NCBI GenBank assembly: GCA_000759755.1
Contig: BBMW01000019.1
Location: forward strand, 61,488 to 125,487
Reading direction: 5' to 3'
From: Citrobacter werkmanii NBRC 105721
GTDB lineage: Bacteria; Pseudomonadota; Gammaproteobacteria; Enterobacterales; Enterobacteriaceae
Length of the DNA: 64,000 nt
Of the stretch, positions 48,653 through 59,534 are shown piece by piece. Position 1 is the stretch's first letter, and every line of letters begins with the position of its first letter. Below the pieces are notes generated by a model, which did not search any database, was not told the DNA's origin, and was given only the letters and a program-made list of their open reading frames with translations. A program made the position numbers and the translations under genes.

Positions 48653-50062
48653 ATGTCCGCTGAACACGTTTTGACGATGCTGAACGAACACGAAGTGAAG
48701 TTTGTTGATTTGCGCTTCACTGATACCAAAGGTAAAGAACAGCACGTCACTATTCCTGCTCATCAGGTAAATGCCGAATTCTTTGAAGAAGGCAAAATGT
48801 TTGACGGCTCCTCAATCGGTGGCTGGAAAGGCATTAACGAATCAGACATGGTTCTGATGCCAGATGCGTCTACTGCACTCATCGACCCGTTCTATGAAGA
48901 GTCTACCCTGATCATCCGTTGCGATATCCTCGAACCCGGTACGCTGCAGGGCTACGACCGCGACCCGCGCTCCATCGCTAAACGCGCTGAAGAGTACCTG
49001 CGTTCTACCGGCATCGCAGATACCGTTCTGTTCGGGCCAGAGCCAGAGTTCTTCCTGTTTGACGACATCCGTTTCGGCGCATCCATTTCCGGTTCCCACG
49101 TGGCTATCGATGATATCGAAGGCGCATGGAACTCCTCCACCAAATACGAAGGTGGTAACAAAGGTCACCGTCCAGGCGTGAAAGGTGGTTACTTCCCGGT
49201 TCCTCCGGTAGATTCTTCTCAGGACATCCGTTCTACCATGTGTCTGATCATGGAAGAAATGGGCCTGGTCGTTGAAGCGCATCACCACGAAGTAGCGACT
49301 GCTGGTCAGAACGAAATCGCAACCCGCTTTAACACCATGACTAAAAAAGCGGACGAAATTCAGATCTACAAATATGTGGTTCACAACGTCGCTCACCGTT
49401 TCGGTAAAACCGCGACCTTTATGCCAAAACCAATGTTTGGCGATAACGGTTCCGGCATGCACTGCCACATGTCCCTGTCCAAGAATGGCGTAAACCTGTT
49501 CTCCGGTGACAAATATGCGGGTCTGTCTGAGCAGGCGCTGTACTACATCGGCGGCGTTATCAAACACGCTAAAGCGATCAACGCCCTGGCGAACCCGACC
49601 ACCAACTCCTACAAGCGTCTGGTCCCGGGCTACGAAGCGCCGGTCATGCTGGCTTACTCTGCCCGTAACCGTTCTGCCTCCATCCGTATTCCGGTGGTAG
49701 CTTCTCCGAAAGCGCGTCGTATCGAAGTGCGTTTCCCGGACCCGGCTGCTAACCCGTACCTGTGCTTTGCCGCGCTGCTGATGGCGGGTCTTGACGGTAT
49801 TAAGAACAAGATCCACCCGGGCGAAGCGATGGACAAAAACCTGTACGACCTGCCGCCTGAAGAAGCGAAAGAGATCCCACAGGTTGCGGGTTCTCTGGAA
49901 GAAGCACTGAAAGAACTGGATCTGGACCGCGAGTTCCTGACTGCAGGCGGCGTGTTCACCAATGAAGCTATCGATGCGTACATTGCGCTGCGTCGCGAAG
50001 AAGATGACCGCGTGCGCATGACGCCGCACCCGGTAGAGTTTGAGCTGTACTACAGCGTTTAA
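48653..50062 (+). CDS. glnA: Glutamine synthetase
   Basis: The 469-residue GS-I subunit condenses glutamate and ammonia with ATP. Catalytic motifs [23 protein letters not shown] and [12 protein letters not shown] are present, and Tyr398 ([10 protein letters not shown]) is the adenylylation site. Same length as E. coli GlnA. Transcribed from the NtrC/sigma-54 promoter at high levels under nitrogen limitation; strong codon bias fits an abundant protein. First gene of glnA-glnL-glnG. Confidence 0.99.
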   Translation: MSAEHVLTMLNEHEVKFVDLRFTDTKGKEQHVTIPAHQVNAEFFEEGKMFDGSSIGGWKGINESDMVLMPDASTALIDPFYEESTLIIRCDILEPGTLQGYDRDPRSIAKRAEEYLRSTGIADTVLFGPEPEFFLFDDIRFGASISGSHVAIDDIEGAWNSSTKYEGGNKGHRPGVKGGYFPVPPVDSSQDIRSTMCLIMEEMGLVVEAHHHEVATAGQNEIATRFNTMTKKADEIQIYKYVVHNVAHRFGKTATFMPKPMFGDNGSGMHCHMSLSKNGVNLFSGDKYAGLSEQALYYIGGVIKHAKAINALANPTTNSYKRLVPGYEAPVMLAYSARNRSASIRIPVVASPKARRIEVRFPDPAANPYLCFAALLMAGLDGIKNKIHPGEAMDKNLYDLPPEEAKEIPQVAGSLEEALKELDLDREFLTAGGVFTNEAIDAYIALRREEDDRVRMTPHPVEFELYYSV

Positions 50063-50099
50063 TTTAACTTTTACACTCTCACATAAAAACGTGCAGAGG

Positions 50100-50273
50100 A
50101 TGTAATAACCAATGGATTTCTTGCTACAGAAAGGCGGCAATTGAGTGAATCCCCGGGAGCTTACATAAGTAAGTGACTGGGGTGAGCGAAAGCAGCCAAC
50201 ACAGCTGTAGGGAGAAAGACGAAGGTTTTAGTTGCCGTGGAAACTTTCAGCCCATCACACGATGGGCTTTTTT
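50100..50273 (+). ncRNA. glnZ: Structured glnA 3' UTR, probable GlnZ-type sRNA
   Basis: The glnA 3' UTR runs about 210 bases to a clear intrinsic terminator (AGCCCATC-ACAC-GATGGGCT plus U-run, 50249–50273). It contains a hairpin (CTTAC…GTAAG, 50160–50173) and no start-to-stop frame of note. In Enterobacteriaceae a regulatory RNA, GlnZ, is processed from this 3' UTR. I assign it by position and the Rho-independent end. The 5' end is approximate. Confidence 0.55.
50249..50273 (+). terminator. glnA intrinsic terminator
   Basis: An 8-base-pair stem with an ACAC loop is followed by TTTTTT. It separates most glnA transcription from glnLG. Confidence 0.85.
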
Positions 50274-50323
50274 CTCCACTAACAACCTGCTTTTTCGCGC
50301 TTTTTATCCATAAAAAGCTATAA

Positions 50324-50340
50324 TGCACTAAAATGGTGCA
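50324..50340 (+). promoter_or_regulatory. NtrC operator at the glnL promoter
   Basis: TGCACTAAAATGGTGCA is a perfect NtrC consensus site 22 bases before glnL. In E. coli NtrC represses glnLp through such a site. Confidence 0.85.
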
Positions 50341-50362
50341 ACACTTTTCAGGAGACTGCTGA

Positions 50363-51412
50363 ATGGCAACCGGCACGCTGCCCGATGCTGGGCAGATCCT
50401 CAATTCTTTAATCAATAGCATCTTACTCGTCGACGATGAGCTGTCGATACATTACGCCAACCCGGCGGCACAACAGCTGCTCGCTCAAAGCTCCCGCAAA
50501 CTGTTTGGTACACCGCTGCCCGATCTGTTGAGTTATTTCTCGTTAAACATCGGACTGCTGCGTGAGAGCCTGGAAGCCGGCCAGGGCTTTACGGATAACG
50601 AAGTGACGCTGGTGATAGACAGCCACTCACATATCCTCTCTGTGACCGCCCAGAGGCTGCCTGATGGCTTGATCCTGCTGGAGATGGCGCCAATGGATAA
50701 CCAGCGCCGTCTGAGTCAGGAACAACTCCAGCATGCCCAGCAAATTGCCGCCCGCGATCTGGTACGCGGGCTGGCGCATGAAATCAAAAACCCGCTGGGC
50801 GGGTTACGCGGCGCGGCACAGCTTCTCAGTAAAGCGCTCCCGGACCCGGCGCTGACCGAATATACCAAAGTCATTATTGAGCAGGCCGACCGCCTGCGTA
50901 ATCTGGTCGACCGTCTGTTAGGACCGCAACAACCGGGCATGCACGTCACGGAAAGTATTCACAAAGTAGCGGAGCGTGTGGTCGCGCTGGTTTCGATGGA
51001 AGTACCAGAAAACGTTACGCTAATTCGTGATTACGATCCGAGCCTGCCTGAGTTATTGCACGACCCGGACCAGATAGAACAGGTTTTGCTGAATATCGTG
51101 CGCAATGCCCTGCAAGCCTTAGGGCCGGAAGGTGGCGAGATCGTACTGCGTACCCGCACTGCGTTTCAGCTCACGCTGCACGGCGTGCGTTACCGTCTGG
51201 CGGCGCGGATCGATGTTGAGGATAACGGCCCGGGTATTCCCTCTCATTTGCAGGACACGCTGTTCTACCCAATGGTCAGCGGTCGCGAGGGCGGTACCGG
51301 CCTTGGGTTATCCATCGCCCGTAATTTAATTGATCAGCATTCCGGCAAAATTGAATTTACCAGTTGGCCGGGTCATACCGAGTTCTCGGTTTACCTGCCT
51401 ATCAGGAAATAA
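50363..51412 (+). CDS. glnL: Nitrogen sensor histidine kinase NtrB
   Basis: The 349-residue cytoplasmic kinase/phosphatase has an N-terminal PAS domain, the phosphorylated His139 in [12 protein letters not shown] and C-terminal ATP-binding boxes (N-box, [16 protein letters not shown]). It phosphorylates GlnG under nitrogen limitation and is switched to phosphatase by PII. Same length as E. coli. It lies 11 bases before glnG. Confidence 0.98.
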   Translation: MATGTLPDAGQILNSLINSILLVDDELSIHYANPAAQQLLAQSSRKLFGTPLPDLLSYFSLNIGLLRESLEAGQGFTDNEVTLVIDSHSHILSVTAQRLPDGLILLEMAPMDNQRRLSQEQLQHAQQIAARDLVRGLAHEIKNPLGGLRGAAQLLSKALPDPALTEYTKVIIEQADRLRNLVDRLLGPQQPGMHVTESIHKVAERVVALVSMEVPENVTLIRDYDPSLPELLHDPDQIEQVLLNIVRNALQALGPEGGEIVLRTRTAFQLTLHGVRYRLAARIDVEDNGPGIPSHLQDTLFYPMVSGREGGTGLGLSIARNLIDQHSGKIEFTSWPGHTEFSVYLPIRK

Positions 51413-51423
51413 AGGTGACGTTT

Positions 51424-52833
51424 ATGCAACGAGGAATAGTCTGGGTCGTTGATGACGATAGTTCCATCCGTTGGGTGCTAGAACGTGCGCTCGCAGGGGC
51501 TGGTCTGAGCTGTACCGCATTTGAAAGCGGTAAAGAGGTGCTGGACGCACTGGCCAGCAAAACACCGGACGTATTGTTGTCAGACATTCGCATGCCGGGT
51601 ATGGATGGTCTGACGCTGTTAAAACAGATCAAACAGCGTCATCCAATGCTTCCGGTCATCATAATGACGGCGCATTCCGATCTGGATGCCGCCGTCAGCG
51701 CCTACCAGCAAGGGGCGTTTGATTATCTGCCCAAACCTTTTGATATTGACGAAGCCGTGGCGCTGGTCGAACGTGCCATCAGTCATTATCAGGAACAGCA
51801 GCAGCCGCGTAATGTACAAATCCACGGACCAACGACCGATATTATTGGCGAAGCGCCAGCGATGCAGGATGTTTTTCGCATTATTGGCCGACTTTCCCGT
51901 TCTTCAATCAGCGTATTGATTAATGGCGAGTCCGGGACCGGTAAAGAGCTGGTCGCTCATGCCCTACACCGTCACAGCCCACGCGTCAAAGCGCCGTTTA
52001 TCGCGCTGAACATGGCGGCGATCCCGAAAGATTTGATCGAGTCTGAACTGTTCGGTCATGAGAAAGGGGCGTTTACCGGGGCAAATACCATTCGTCAGGG
52101 GCGTTTTGAGCAGGCCGACGGTGGGACGCTGTTCCTCGATGAAATCGGCGATATGCCGCTGGACGTGCAAACGCGTTTACTGCGCGTATTAGCCGATGGA
52201 CAGTTTTACCGGGTGGGTGGTTATGCGCCGGTGAAAGTGGATGTTCGCATCATCGCCGCCACGCATCAGAATCTGGAACTGCGCGTACAGGAAGGTAAAT
52301 TCCGTGAGGATTTATTCCACCGTCTGAACGTCATTCGCGTTCATTTGCCCCCGCTGCGTGAACGTCGGGAAGACATCCCTCGCCTGGCACGTCATTTCCT
52401 GCAGGAAGCCGCCCGCGAACTGGGGGTGGAAGCCAAACAATTACATCCCGAAACCGAGGCAGCGCTTACGCGTCTGGCCTGGCCGGGCAACGTACGCCAG
52501 CTTGAAAACACCTGCCGCTGGTTAACCGTTATGGCTGCCGGACAGGAAGTATTGATTCAGGACTTGCCGGCCGAGCTTTTTGAAACCAGCGTGCCAGACG
52601 CGCCGTCCCCTATGCAGCCGGACAGTTGGGCAACGCTGTTAGCGCAGTGGGCAGACCGGGCATTACGTTCCGGTCATCAAAATTTGCTTTCTGAAGCTCA
52701 ACCAGAGATGGAGCGCACGCTATTGACCACCGCGCTACGTCATACCCAGGGGCATAAACAGGAAGCAGCGCGCTTGCTCGGCTGGGGCCGTAATACCTTG
52801 ACGCGTAAGTTAAAAGAACTCGGAATGGAGTGA
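51424..52833 (+). CDS. glnG: Nitrogen response regulator NtrC
   Basis: The 469-residue sigma-54 activator has a receiver domain with Asp54 ([11 protein letters not shown]), an AAA+ domain with Walker A GESGTGKE and the sigma-54-contacting GAFTGA loop, and a C-terminal Fis-type helix-turn-helix. The start is the ATG at 51424 ([12 protein letters not shown]); earlier in-frame codons lie inside glnL. Confidence 0.98.
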   Translation: MQRGIVWVVDDDSSIRWVLERALAGAGLSCTAFESGKEVLDALASKTPDVLLSDIRMPGMDGLTLLKQIKQRHPMLPVIIMTAHSDLDAAVSAYQQGAFDYLPKPFDIDEAVALVERAISHYQEQQQPRNVQIHGPTTDIIGEAPAMQDVFRIIGRLSRSSISVLINGESGTGKELVAHALHRHSPRVKAPFIALNMAAIPKDLIESELFGHEKGAFTGANTIRQGRFEQADGGTLFLDEIGDMPLDVQTRLLRVLADGQFYRVGGYAPVKVDVRIIAATHQNLELRVQEGKFREDLFHRLNVIRVHLPPLRERREDIPRLARHFLQEAARELGVEAKQLHPETEAALTRLAWPGNVRQLENTCRWLTVMAAGQEVLIQDLPAELFETSVPDAPSPMQPDSWATLLAQWADRALRSGHQNLLSEAQPEMERTLLTTALRHTQGHKQEAARLLGWGRNTLTRKLKELGME

Positions 52834-52945
52834 CGCTCGGTCACAGTGTAAAGTTTGATAATTGAGCGCAAATTGCTGCTATTTTGCGCTTTACTGTTCC
52901 GATGAGTTAAGTATGATCGTGCCCGGCTAACGGGGGGAAGTCATC

Positions 52946-53056
52946 ATGCTGGAATCAATGATTAATCTGCTGTCGAGCGGTGCGGTCGAAAGCCATACGC
53001 CACAAACTGCGGTTGCCGCAGTGCTGTGCGCGGCGCTGGTTGGACTGTTCAGCTAA
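52946..53056 (+). CDS. yshB: Small membrane protein YshB
   Basis: The 36-residue frame starts MLESMINLLSS and has a hydrophobic alanine/valine-rich second half (AVAAVLCAALVGLFS). It matches E. coli YshB in length, sequence and position between glnG and hemN. A GGGGGGAAG site precedes the ATG. Function in general unknown; a virulence role has been reported in Salmonella. Confidence 0.9.
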   Translation: MLESMINLLSSGAVESHTPQTAVAAVLCAALVGLFS

Positions 53057-53060
53057 CGAT

Positions 53061-53139
53061 GTGCCGAATGGCGCTAACGCTTATCGGGCCTACAGGTTGT
53101 CGCAACGTGTAGGCCCGGTAAGCGCAGCGCCACCGGGCA
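53061..53139. repeat. BIME-like pair of REP units
   Basis: Two opposed variant REP palindromes (53061–53093, GTGCCGAATGGCG…ATCGGGCCTAC; 53109–53139, GTAGGCCCGGTAAGCG…CCGGGCA) lie between yshB and hemN. The units carry CCCGG instead of the usual CCGGAT core. Confidence 0.75.
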
Positions 53140-53145
53140 ACTCGG

Positions 53146-54519
53146 CTAAATGACGCGTGAGAACTGCTGCATCCGCGCTTTCTGGCGCAGATAGGCATCA
53201 AAGCACATGCAAATATTCCGAATCAGCAGGCGGCCCTTAGGCGTAACCTGAATTCCCTTCTCATTCACATCCACCAGCCCATCTTTCGCCAGCGGCGCCA
53301 GCAGTTTCAGGTCTTCGGCAAAATAGTCAGCAAAATTCAGATCCCATTGCTGTTCCACGGCGGCGTAGTCGAGGCGGAAATTGCAGATCAAAAGCTTAAT
53401 CACATCCCGACGAATACAGTCATCGCGGGTCAGCGCAATTCCTCGCCATAACGCGTTCCCCTGCTCGTCTACCTGCTGATAATAGCGCTTCAGCTCTTTT
53501 TGGTTCTGCGCGTAGTTGTCGCCAATCATACTGATTGCCGATACGCCCATCCCCAGAAGATCGGTATCCCCCTGGGTGGTATACCCCTGGAAATTACGAT
53601 GCAGCACACCTTTGCGTTGAGCAATCGCCAGTTCGTCATCCGGGCGAGCAAAGTGATCCATGCCAATGAACTGATAACCGGTTTCGGTCAGTGAAGAGAT
53701 GGTCTCCTGCAGGATATCCAACTTCTGTTGCGCGCTGGGCAGGTCGGCATCTTTGATTTTGCGCTGAGCAGCAAACAGCGTCGGCAGGTGAGCGTAGTTG
53801 AAGACGCTCAGTCGGTCTGGATTCAGCTCAGCAACGCGTTTCAGGGTGAAGGCGAAACTTTCCGGCGTCTGTTTTGGCAAACCATAAATCAGATCGATGT
53901 TCGTCGAGGTAAAACCAATCTCCCGCGCATGATTCAGCAGCGCAAAGATAAATTCTTCATCCTGCTCACGGTTAACCAGACGCTGAACTTCTTTATTGAA
54001 GTCCTGCACCCCCATGCTCAGGCGGTTAAAACCTTCAGCGCGTAAATGATCGAGCACATCCAGCTCAATTTCACGCGGATCCACTTCGATCGAGATTTCG
54101 GCGTCATCGTTAAAGTTAAAGTTGCCACGCAGCAGCGACATCAAACGGCTGATTTGCGCTTTATTCAGATACGTTGGCGTGCCACCGCCCCAGTGCAGCT
54201 GACTGACATGACGTCCGGCAAACAACGGTGCGCGATGAATAATTTCTTGTTCTAAGACATCGAGGTATTGATCGGCTTTATGCTGCTGACGCGTCACAAC
54301 CTTGTTGCAGCCGCAGAAGTAACACAGTTTGTGGCAGAACGGGATGTGAACGTACAACGAGAGCGGACGCTCAGGGTAACGCGCCACAGCGTTTAAAAAC
54401 GCCTCGGCGCCGTAGTCTTCAGAAAACTCCAGCGCGGTTGGGTACGAGGTATATCGTGGCCCGGAATAGTTATATTTCTGGATCAGGGCCAGGTCCCAGT
54501 CTATTAGCTGCTCTGACAT
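53146..54519 (-). CDS. hemN: Oxygen-independent coproporphyrinogen III dehydrogenase
   Basis: The 457-residue radical-SAM enzyme has the Fe–S cysteines Cys62, Cys66, Cys69 and the conserved Cys71 in FCHKLCYFCGC. It decarboxylates coproporphyrinogen III to protoporphyrinogen IX without oxygen in haem synthesis. The ATG at 54519 is used: AAGGAG lies 8 bases upstream and the length equals E. coli. Confidence 0.98.
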   Translation of the reverse strand: MSEQLIDWDLALIQKYNYSGPRYTSYPTALEFSEDYGAEAFLNAVARYPERPLSLYVHIPFCHKLCYFCGCNKVVTRQQHKADQYLDVLEQEIIHRAPLFAGRHVSQLHWGGGTPTYLNKAQISRLMSLLRGNFNFNDDAEISIEVDPREIELDVLDHLRAEGFNRLSMGVQDFNKEVQRLVNREQDEEFIFALLNHAREIGFTSTNIDLIYGLPKQTPESFAFTLKRVAELNPDRLSVFNYAHLPTLFAAQRKIKDADLPSAQQKLDILQETISSLTETGYQFIGMDHFARPDDELAIAQRKGVLHRNFQGYTTQGDTDLLGMGVSAISMIGDNYAQNQKELKRYYQQVDEQGNALWRGIALTRDDCIRRDVIKLLICNFRLDYAAVEQQWDLNFADYFAEDLKLLAPLAKDGLVDVNEKGIQVTPKGRLLIRNICMCFDAYLRQKARMQQFSRVI

Positions 54520-54521
54520 GC

Positions 54522-54695
54522 TCACTCCTTCCGATGGCGTCTCTGGCGGGTACGGCGTACCGGCTTAACCCCTGTGCGGGTAATAAGCCGGTTGCGCAGC
54601 CACTTCTGTCGCCGCGACAACCGCTGTAGTTTAACGAATAACCACACCAGATAACATATAACCGGAAGGGTTATAAGCAGGACGGGAAGACCCAC
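54522..54695 (-). CDS. Probable 57-residue single-helix membrane protein between yihI and hemN
   Basis: A frame from GTG at 54695 to TGA at 54522–54524 encodes 57 residues. One strongly hydrophobic segment (LPVLLITLPVICYLVWLFV, ~3–21) is followed by a very basic tail (12 or more Arg/Lys, ending RRTRQRRHRKE). This is a positive-inside type membrane protein. It starts 12 bases after the yihI stop, in the same frame, and stops 2 bases before the hemN ATG. Its last codons supply the hemN AAGGAG site, suggesting coupling. There is no good ribosome-binding site before the GTG. I do not recognise a named family. Confidence 0.55.
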   Translation of the reverse strand: MGLPVLLITLPVICYLVWLFVKLQRLSRRQKWLRNRLITRTGVKPVRRTRQRRHRKE

Positions 54696-54707
54696 GGTGT
54701 AAAACCG

Positions 54708-55217
54708 TTAGTTGCCGCCTTTCAGCAGGCGCATCATATCTTCCTGCTTTTCTTCTTCTTCCTCTTCTTCCTCGTCATCGTAAGAGAGACCCAGCTTTTG
54801 CATCAGCTCATCAATGCGATCCAGCTTGGCATCAACCCAGGTTTGATCTTCCGCACTCAGGGTTTCTCCTGCTTCAAGACGCTCCAGCAGCGCATCCAGG
54901 CGCTCATCCGTTTCCAGTAAATCCAACTCAGCCTGTGGTGAAAGCATAGGTTTCTCACTCTTCGGTTTGTGCTGTTTGGTGACTTTTTCGGTCACGCCCA
55001 ATGGAATGGGGGTTTTGCTGCCAATACGAGGATCTTGTTGCTTATTTTGCTTTCCGCCACCAGATGCGCCATCGCTACCGGACGCACGGCTACCCGCCGC
55101 ATGGCCACGGTGTTTTTTCTGGCGCTTACGGTCGCGAGCTTCCTGGTTAATTTCTTCGCGTGTTTTACGACGCGCTTTTGCAGGACCTTTACCGCGTGGT
55201 GTAGAAGTTGGTTTCAT
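54708..55217 (-). CDS. yihI: Der GTPase-activating protein YihI
   Basis: The 169-residue protein has a disordered, very basic N-terminal half ([21 protein letters not shown]) and an acidic C-terminus ([10 protein letters not shown]). It stimulates the GTPase Der in ribosome 50S assembly. The ATG at 55217 gives the E. coli length. It lies upstream of the small ORF and hemN on the same strand. Confidence 0.96.
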   Translation of the reverse strand: MKPTSTPRGKGPAKARRKTREEINQEARDRKRQKKHRGHAAGSRASGSDGASGGGKQNKQQDPRIGSKTPIPLGVTEKVTKQHKPKSEKPMLSPQAELDLLETDERLDALLERLEAGETLSAEDQTWVDAKLDRIDELMQKLGLSYDDEEEEEEEEKQEDMMRLLKGGN

Positions 55218-55280
55218 CATGATTCGTCTTTGGCTGTTTTAATTCAGTATATATTTGCGCCGGAATCTAGCAGAAATAAA

Positions 55281-55521
55281 GAAAAAAGGCGACAGAGTAA
55301 TCTGTCGCCTTTTTTCCTGACTCTCAACCCTTACGGGCTCTACTATCCCTGTTGGCTATCAACACACCCTGTTTTTCCCTTAGCCTGAAACATTCCGTGT
55401 TGTTTCCATTTCCTTTTACTAACGTCTCCGGACGTTTGTCTTCCTGACAATCCTGTGTCTTCGCCTCCTGGCGCTCCTGACCCTCATCCTGAGTCGTCTA
55501 TCCTGTCAGCTTCCTCGCTAT
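55281..55521 (-). ncRNA. csrC: CsrC regulatory RNA
   Basis: The minus strand contains about a dozen GGA motifs, many in hairpin loops (CAGGATGAGG, CAGGAGCGCCAGGAGGCG, CCGGAGACG). It ends in the terminator GGCGACAGATTACTCTGTCGCC plus U-run. Sequence, length (~241 nt) and position between yihI and engB match E. coli CsrC, which sequesters the translational regulator CsrA. Confidence 0.93.
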
Positions 55522-55781
55522 GGGCACTACTTTACCGTTTTGGTTTAAACGTACAAGTAACCAAGGTAACAATTTCGGATTTTAAGAATAGTGCCTAACC
55601 GTAACGCTATGATTTATTTAGGCCATGTCATTTTTTACACTGTCATCTCGTATAGATACTATAGGCAATGTCTCACAAAGTGCGAGGTTTTTACTTACAC
55701 AGGCCACGCGTCGAAAAACCAGCCTTTTGCTGGTGTTCAGGTATAATCGCTGCAAAGCCTTGATTGATGGAGAGGACCGCT

Positions 55782-56414
55782 TTGACTAACTTGAATTATC
55801 AACAGACGCATTTTGTGATGAGTGCGCCTGATATTCGCCACTTACCTTCCGATACCGGAATCGAAGTGGCTTTTGCTGGCCGTTCCAACGCAGGCAAATC
55901 CAGTGCGCTAAATACCCTGACTAATCAAAAGAGTCTGGCGCGTACATCTAAAACACCGGGCCGTACTCAGCTCATCAACCTGTTTGAAGTCGTTGACGGT
56001 AAACGCCTGGTTGACCTGCCGGGGTATGGTTACGCCGAAGTGCCGGAAGAGATGAAGCGCAAATGGCAGCGCGCACTGGCTGAATATCTGGAAAAACGTC
56101 AGAGCCTGCAAGGTCTGGTGGTACTGATGGATATTCGTCATCCGCTTAAGGATCTGGATCAGCAGATGATCCTGTGGGCGGTAGAGAGCAACGTTCAGGT
56201 TCTGGTGCTACTGACTAAAGCAGACAAGCTGGCCAGCGGCGCGCGCAAAGCTCAACTGAATATGGTACGTGAAGCCGTGCTGGCGTTTAATGGTGATGTG
56301 CAGGTAGAAGCCTTTTCATCACTGAAAAAGCTGGGCGTGGACAAACTGCGGCAGAAGCTGGATAGCTGGTTTAGTGAACTGGCACCGGTCGAAGAGATTC
56401 AGGACGGGGAATAA
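55782..56414 (+). CDS. engB: Ribosome-biogenesis GTPase EngB
   Basis: The 210-residue TrmE/Era-type GTPase (YihA/YsxC) has G1 [10 protein letters not shown]3 [10 protein letters not shown] and G4 TKAD. It is needed for 50S subunit assembly and cell division. The start is TTG at 55782 ([11 protein letters not shown]) with GGAGAGGA upstream, as in E. coli; an ATG at 55767 lacks a ribosome-binding site. A TATAAT lies at 55742–55747. Confidence 0.96.
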   Translation: MTNLNYQQTHFVMSAPDIRHLPSDTGIEVAFAGRSNAGKSSALNTLTNQKSLARTSKTPGRTQLINLFEVVDGKRLVDLPGYGYAEVPEEMKRKWQRALAEYLEKRQSLQGLVVLMDIRHPLKDLDQQMILWAVESNVQVLVLLTKADKLASGARKAQLNMVREAVLAFNGDVQVEAFSSLKKLGVDKLRQKLDSWFSELAPVEEIQDGE

Positions 56415-56424
56415 TCCCCCGCTA

Positions 56425-56462
56425 TGCCGGATGGCGCCGCTGCGCGTCTTATCCGGCCTACG
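56425..56462. repeat. REP element after engB
   Basis: TGCCGGATGGCG…TTATCCGGCCTACGG is a REP palindrome 11 bases after the engB stop and before the 3' end of the converging Spot 42 gene. Confidence 0.8.
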
Positions 56463-56490
56463 GCGTGAGCGAAACTTTTCTTGCGCACAA

Positions 56491-56599
56491 TAAAAAACGC
56501 CCCAGTCATTACTGACTGGGGCGGCTAAAATATTCAGCCAAATCCGATTACGTGAAGTAAAAGGTCTGAAAGATAGAACATCTTACCTCTGTACCCTAC
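56491..56599 (-). ncRNA. spf: Spot 42 RNA
   Basis: The 109-base minus-strand RNA begins GUAGGGUACAGAGGUAAG and ends with the terminator CGCCCCAGTCAGTAATGACTGGGGCG plus U-run. It matches E. coli Spot 42 in length and sequence. This Hfq-dependent sRNA, repressed by CRP-cAMP, reduces expression of many catabolic genes when glucose is present. Confidence 0.96.
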
Positions 56600-56747
56600 G
56601 TGAATAACTTTACTCTTTTTTGAGCAGCTCAGAAAGCACTTTTTGTAATTTTTTTTCATTCCTTACATAGGGAATTCTAATGGACATCACAAAAAGTTCT
56701 ATCTTATGTTGCTTAGTTACGAAAAAAGGCCGTTATTCAGTAAACCC

Positions 56748-59534
56748 TTAGTGCGCTTGATCCCAGTTTTCACCACTACCGACTTCCACTAATAACGGCA
56801 CGTCAATCTGGGTCTCGTTTTCCATCAGTTGATGGATCTTTTTAGACACACTTTCCAGGTCATCTTTGTGCACTTCAAACACCAGTTCATCGTGAACTTG
56901 CATGATCATGCGCACGCGCGGTTTCTCGGTTTGCAGCCATCCGTCTACGGCTATCATGGCTCGCTTAATAATATCTGCGGCAGTACCTTGCATCGGGGCG
57001 TTGATTGCGGCGCGTTCAGCACCCGCACGACGAGCGCCATTACTGGATTTAATATCCGGCAAATAGAGGCGACGCCCTTCCAGCGTTTCAACGTAACCCT
57101 GCTCTTTTGCCTGTGCACGCGTGCGTTCCATATATTCCAGCACGCCAGGGTAGCGTTCGAAGTAGAGATCCATGTACTTCTGAGCTTCTTTGCGCGGAAT
57201 ATTTAACTGGCGAGCAAGACCAAAGGCGCTCATCCCGTAGATTAAACCGAAGTTGATAGCTTTCGCGCTGCGGCGTTGTTCGTTAGTTACTGAATCCAGC
57301 GGTAAGCCAAAGACTTCAGAGGCGGTTGCGCGGTGAATATCTTTCCCTTCGGCAAATGCGGTAAGCAAACCTTTATCACGCGAGAGATGCGCCATGATAC
57401 GCAGTTCAATCTGCGAGTAGTCCGCGGAAACAATCACGTAGTCTTCCGGTGCAATAAACGCCTGGCGAATACGACGACCTTCGTCATTACGTACCGGGAT
57501 GTTTTGCAGGTTCGGATCCGTTGAAGACAAGCGCCCGGTCGCGGTAACCGCCTGATGATAAGAGGTATGTACGCGCCCGGTTTTCTTGTTAATCATCAAC
57601 GGAAGCTTATCCGTATAGGTCGACTTCAGTTTTGCTAACCCACGATATTCCAGGATCACTTTCGGCAACGGGTAGTCCAGCGCCAGCTCTTCCAGTACCT
57701 CTTCCGAGGTTGATGGCGCGCCGCCAGGTGTTTTCTTCAGCGGCTTAATGCCCTGCTTTTCAAACAGGATGGTTTGTAGCTGCTTGGTGGAAGAGAGGTT
57801 AAAAGCTTCTCCGGCGATCTCGTGCGCTTTTTGCTCCAGCTCGTTCAAACGCAGCGTCAGCTCTTCTGAATGCTTGTGCAGAACAGCCGGATCGATTTTC
57901 ACACCGTTGCGCTCAACGCGAGACAAAACCGGCACCAGCGGCATATCGATATTTTCAAAGACGTTCAGTGGCCCTTTATGCTGCTGCAATTCCGGCCACA
58001 TCTTCAGATGCAGTTGTAGCGTAACGTCGGCATCTTCCGCAGCGTAACGACCAGCTTCTTCCAGCGCTATCTGGTTAAAGGTCAGCTGGTTTTTGCCCTT
58101 TCCGGCAATCTCTTCAAAGGTAATGGTTTTATGTTTCAGCCAGCGATCGGACAGGCTGTCCATATCGTGTCGACCAGCAACACTGTTAAGAATGTAGGAC
58201 TCGAGCATGGTGTCAAAGACGATGCCGCGCAGTTCGATATCGTAATTCGCCAGAATGCCGCGATCGTACTTCAGGTTTTGCCCGACTTTATGCGCGTTTT
58301 CGTCTTCCAACAGCGGCTTCAGCAGCGCCAGCGCACGGTCGCGAGTGATCTGATCGGGGGCGTCCAGGTAGTCATGGGCAACAGGAACATAGGCAGCTAC
58401 GCCCGGTTCAATGGCAAAAGACAGTCCAACCAGATTCGCAGAGATATTGTCCAGGCTGTCAGTTTCTGTATCAAAGGCGAAGACGGGCGCTTTTTTCAGC
58501 TTCGCGATCCACTCTTCCAGCGTCGCTTCATCCAGAATCGTCACGTAGTTATCGTACGAAAGAGCCGTCGCAGGTTCTTCCGGCGTAGCCTCGACGACGA
58601 TTGTTTCCTGCGGTTTAGCCGCCGGCTTCGTTCCTTTCGCCTGCAGCCATTTACCGGCTTCTACGTCTGCAACCCAACGCTTAAACTCATACTGTTTAAA
58701 CAGGCCAAGCAGTTCATCTGCGGCGGGCTGCTTCACTTGCAGTTGCTCGCAGGTTAACTCCAGCTCAACATCTGTTTTAATGGTCGCTAATTGATAAGAG
58801 AGGTACGCCACCTCTTTATTTTGCTCAAGCTTGCCTGCCATGGTTTTCGCACCACGGAAAGTCAGCCCCGCAATTTTGTCAGATTCGGCATAAAGGGTAT
58901 CCAGCCCCCCCAAGCCCTGTAGCAGGGCCTGAGCCGTTTTTTCACCCACGCCAGGTACGCCAGGAATGTTATCGGAGGAGTCGCCCATCAGCGCCAGGAA
59001 ATCAATAATCAGCTCAGGTGGCACACCGTACTTATTTACCACTTCATCCGGGCCGAGGATAGTATTGGTCATGGTGTTGATCAGGGTGATGTTCGGTGTC
59101 ACCAGCTGAGCCATGTCTTTATCACCGGTACTGATCAGCACCGGACGACCAACCTTTTCCGCTTCACGCGCCAGCGTACCGATAACATCATCCGCTTCCA
59201 CGCCTGAAACAGCGAGTAATGGCAACCCCATCGCTTTTACCATCGCATGTAGAGGTTCAATCTGCGCGCGCAGATCGTCAGGCATTGGCGGGCGGTGTGA
59301 CTTGTAATGCTCGAATAATTCATCACGGAAGGTTTTACCCTTAGCGTCAAATACCACAGCAGCATGGGTCGGCTGATATTGTAGAATCAAGCTACGCAGC
59401 ATGTTGAGAACACCGTACATCGCACCAGTAGGTTCTCCTGCGCTGTTAGTCAGCGGCGGAAACGCGTGATATGCGCGATAAAGGTAAGATGAGCCATCTA
59501 CAAGGATAAGTGGGTTTTCTGGGATCTGAACCAT
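56748..59534 (-). CDS. polA: DNA polymerase I
   Basis: The 928-residue enzyme has three domains: 5'-3' exonuclease (~1–323), 3'-5' proofreading exonuclease (~324–517, with the intact acidic motif [10 protein letters not shown]) and family A polymerase (motif A DYSQIELR, motif [15 protein letters not shown], motif [10 protein letters not shown]). It serves gap repair and RNA primer removal. Same length as E. coli. Confidence 0.99.
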   Translation of the reverse strand: MVQIPENPLILVDGSSYLYRAYHAFPPLTNSAGEPTGAMYGVLNMLRSLILQYQPTHAAVVFDAKGKTFRDELFEHYKSHRPPMPDDLRAQIEPLHAMVKAMGLPLLAVSGVEADDVIGTLAREAEKVGRPVLISTGDKDMAQLVTPNITLINTMTNTILGPDEVVNKYGVPPELIIDFLALMGDSSDNIPGVPGVGEKTAQALLQGLGGLDTLYAESDKIAGLTFRGAKTMAGKLEQNKEVAYLSYQLATIKTDVELELTCEQLQVKQPAADELLGLFKQYEFKRWVADVEAGKWLQAKGTKPAAKPQETIVVEATPEEPATALSYDNYVTILDEATLEEWIAKLKKAPVFAFDTETDSLDNISANLVGLSFAIEPGVAAYVPVAHDYLDAPDQITRDRALALLKPLLEDENAHKVGQNLKYDRGILANYDIELRGIVFDTMLESYILNSVAGRHDMDSLSDRWLKHKTITFEEIAGKGKNQLTFNQIALEEAGRYAAEDADVTLQLHLKMWPELQQHKGPLNVFENIDMPLVPVLSRVERNGVKIDPAVLHKHSEELTLRLNELEQKAHEIAGEAFNLSSTKQLQTILFEKQGIKPLKKTPGGAPSTSEEVLEELALDYPLPKVILEYRGLAKLKSTYTDKLPLMINKKTGRVHTSYHQAVTATGRLSSTDPNLQNIPVRNDEGRRIRQAFIAPEDYVIVSADYSQIELRIMAHLSRDKGLLTAFAEGKDIHRATASEVFGLPLDSVTNEQRRSAKAINFGLIYGMSAFGLARQLNIPRKEAQKYMDLYFERYPGVLEYMERTRAQAKEQGYVETLEGRRLYLPDIKSSNGARRAGAERAAINAPMQGTAADIIKRAMIAVDGWLQTEKPRVRMIMQVHDELVFEVHKDDLESVSKKIHQLMENETQIDVPLLVEVGSGENWDQAH

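Noticed and set aside
48842-50140. 432-codon open frame on the minus strand opposite glnA
   Set aside because: Antisense shadow of glnA, with low-complexity Arg/Val/Phe-rich translation and no family similarity.
55764-55781. Upstream in-frame start for engB
   Set aside because: No ribosome-binding site before it. The TTG at 55782 has one and gives the conserved N-terminus and length.
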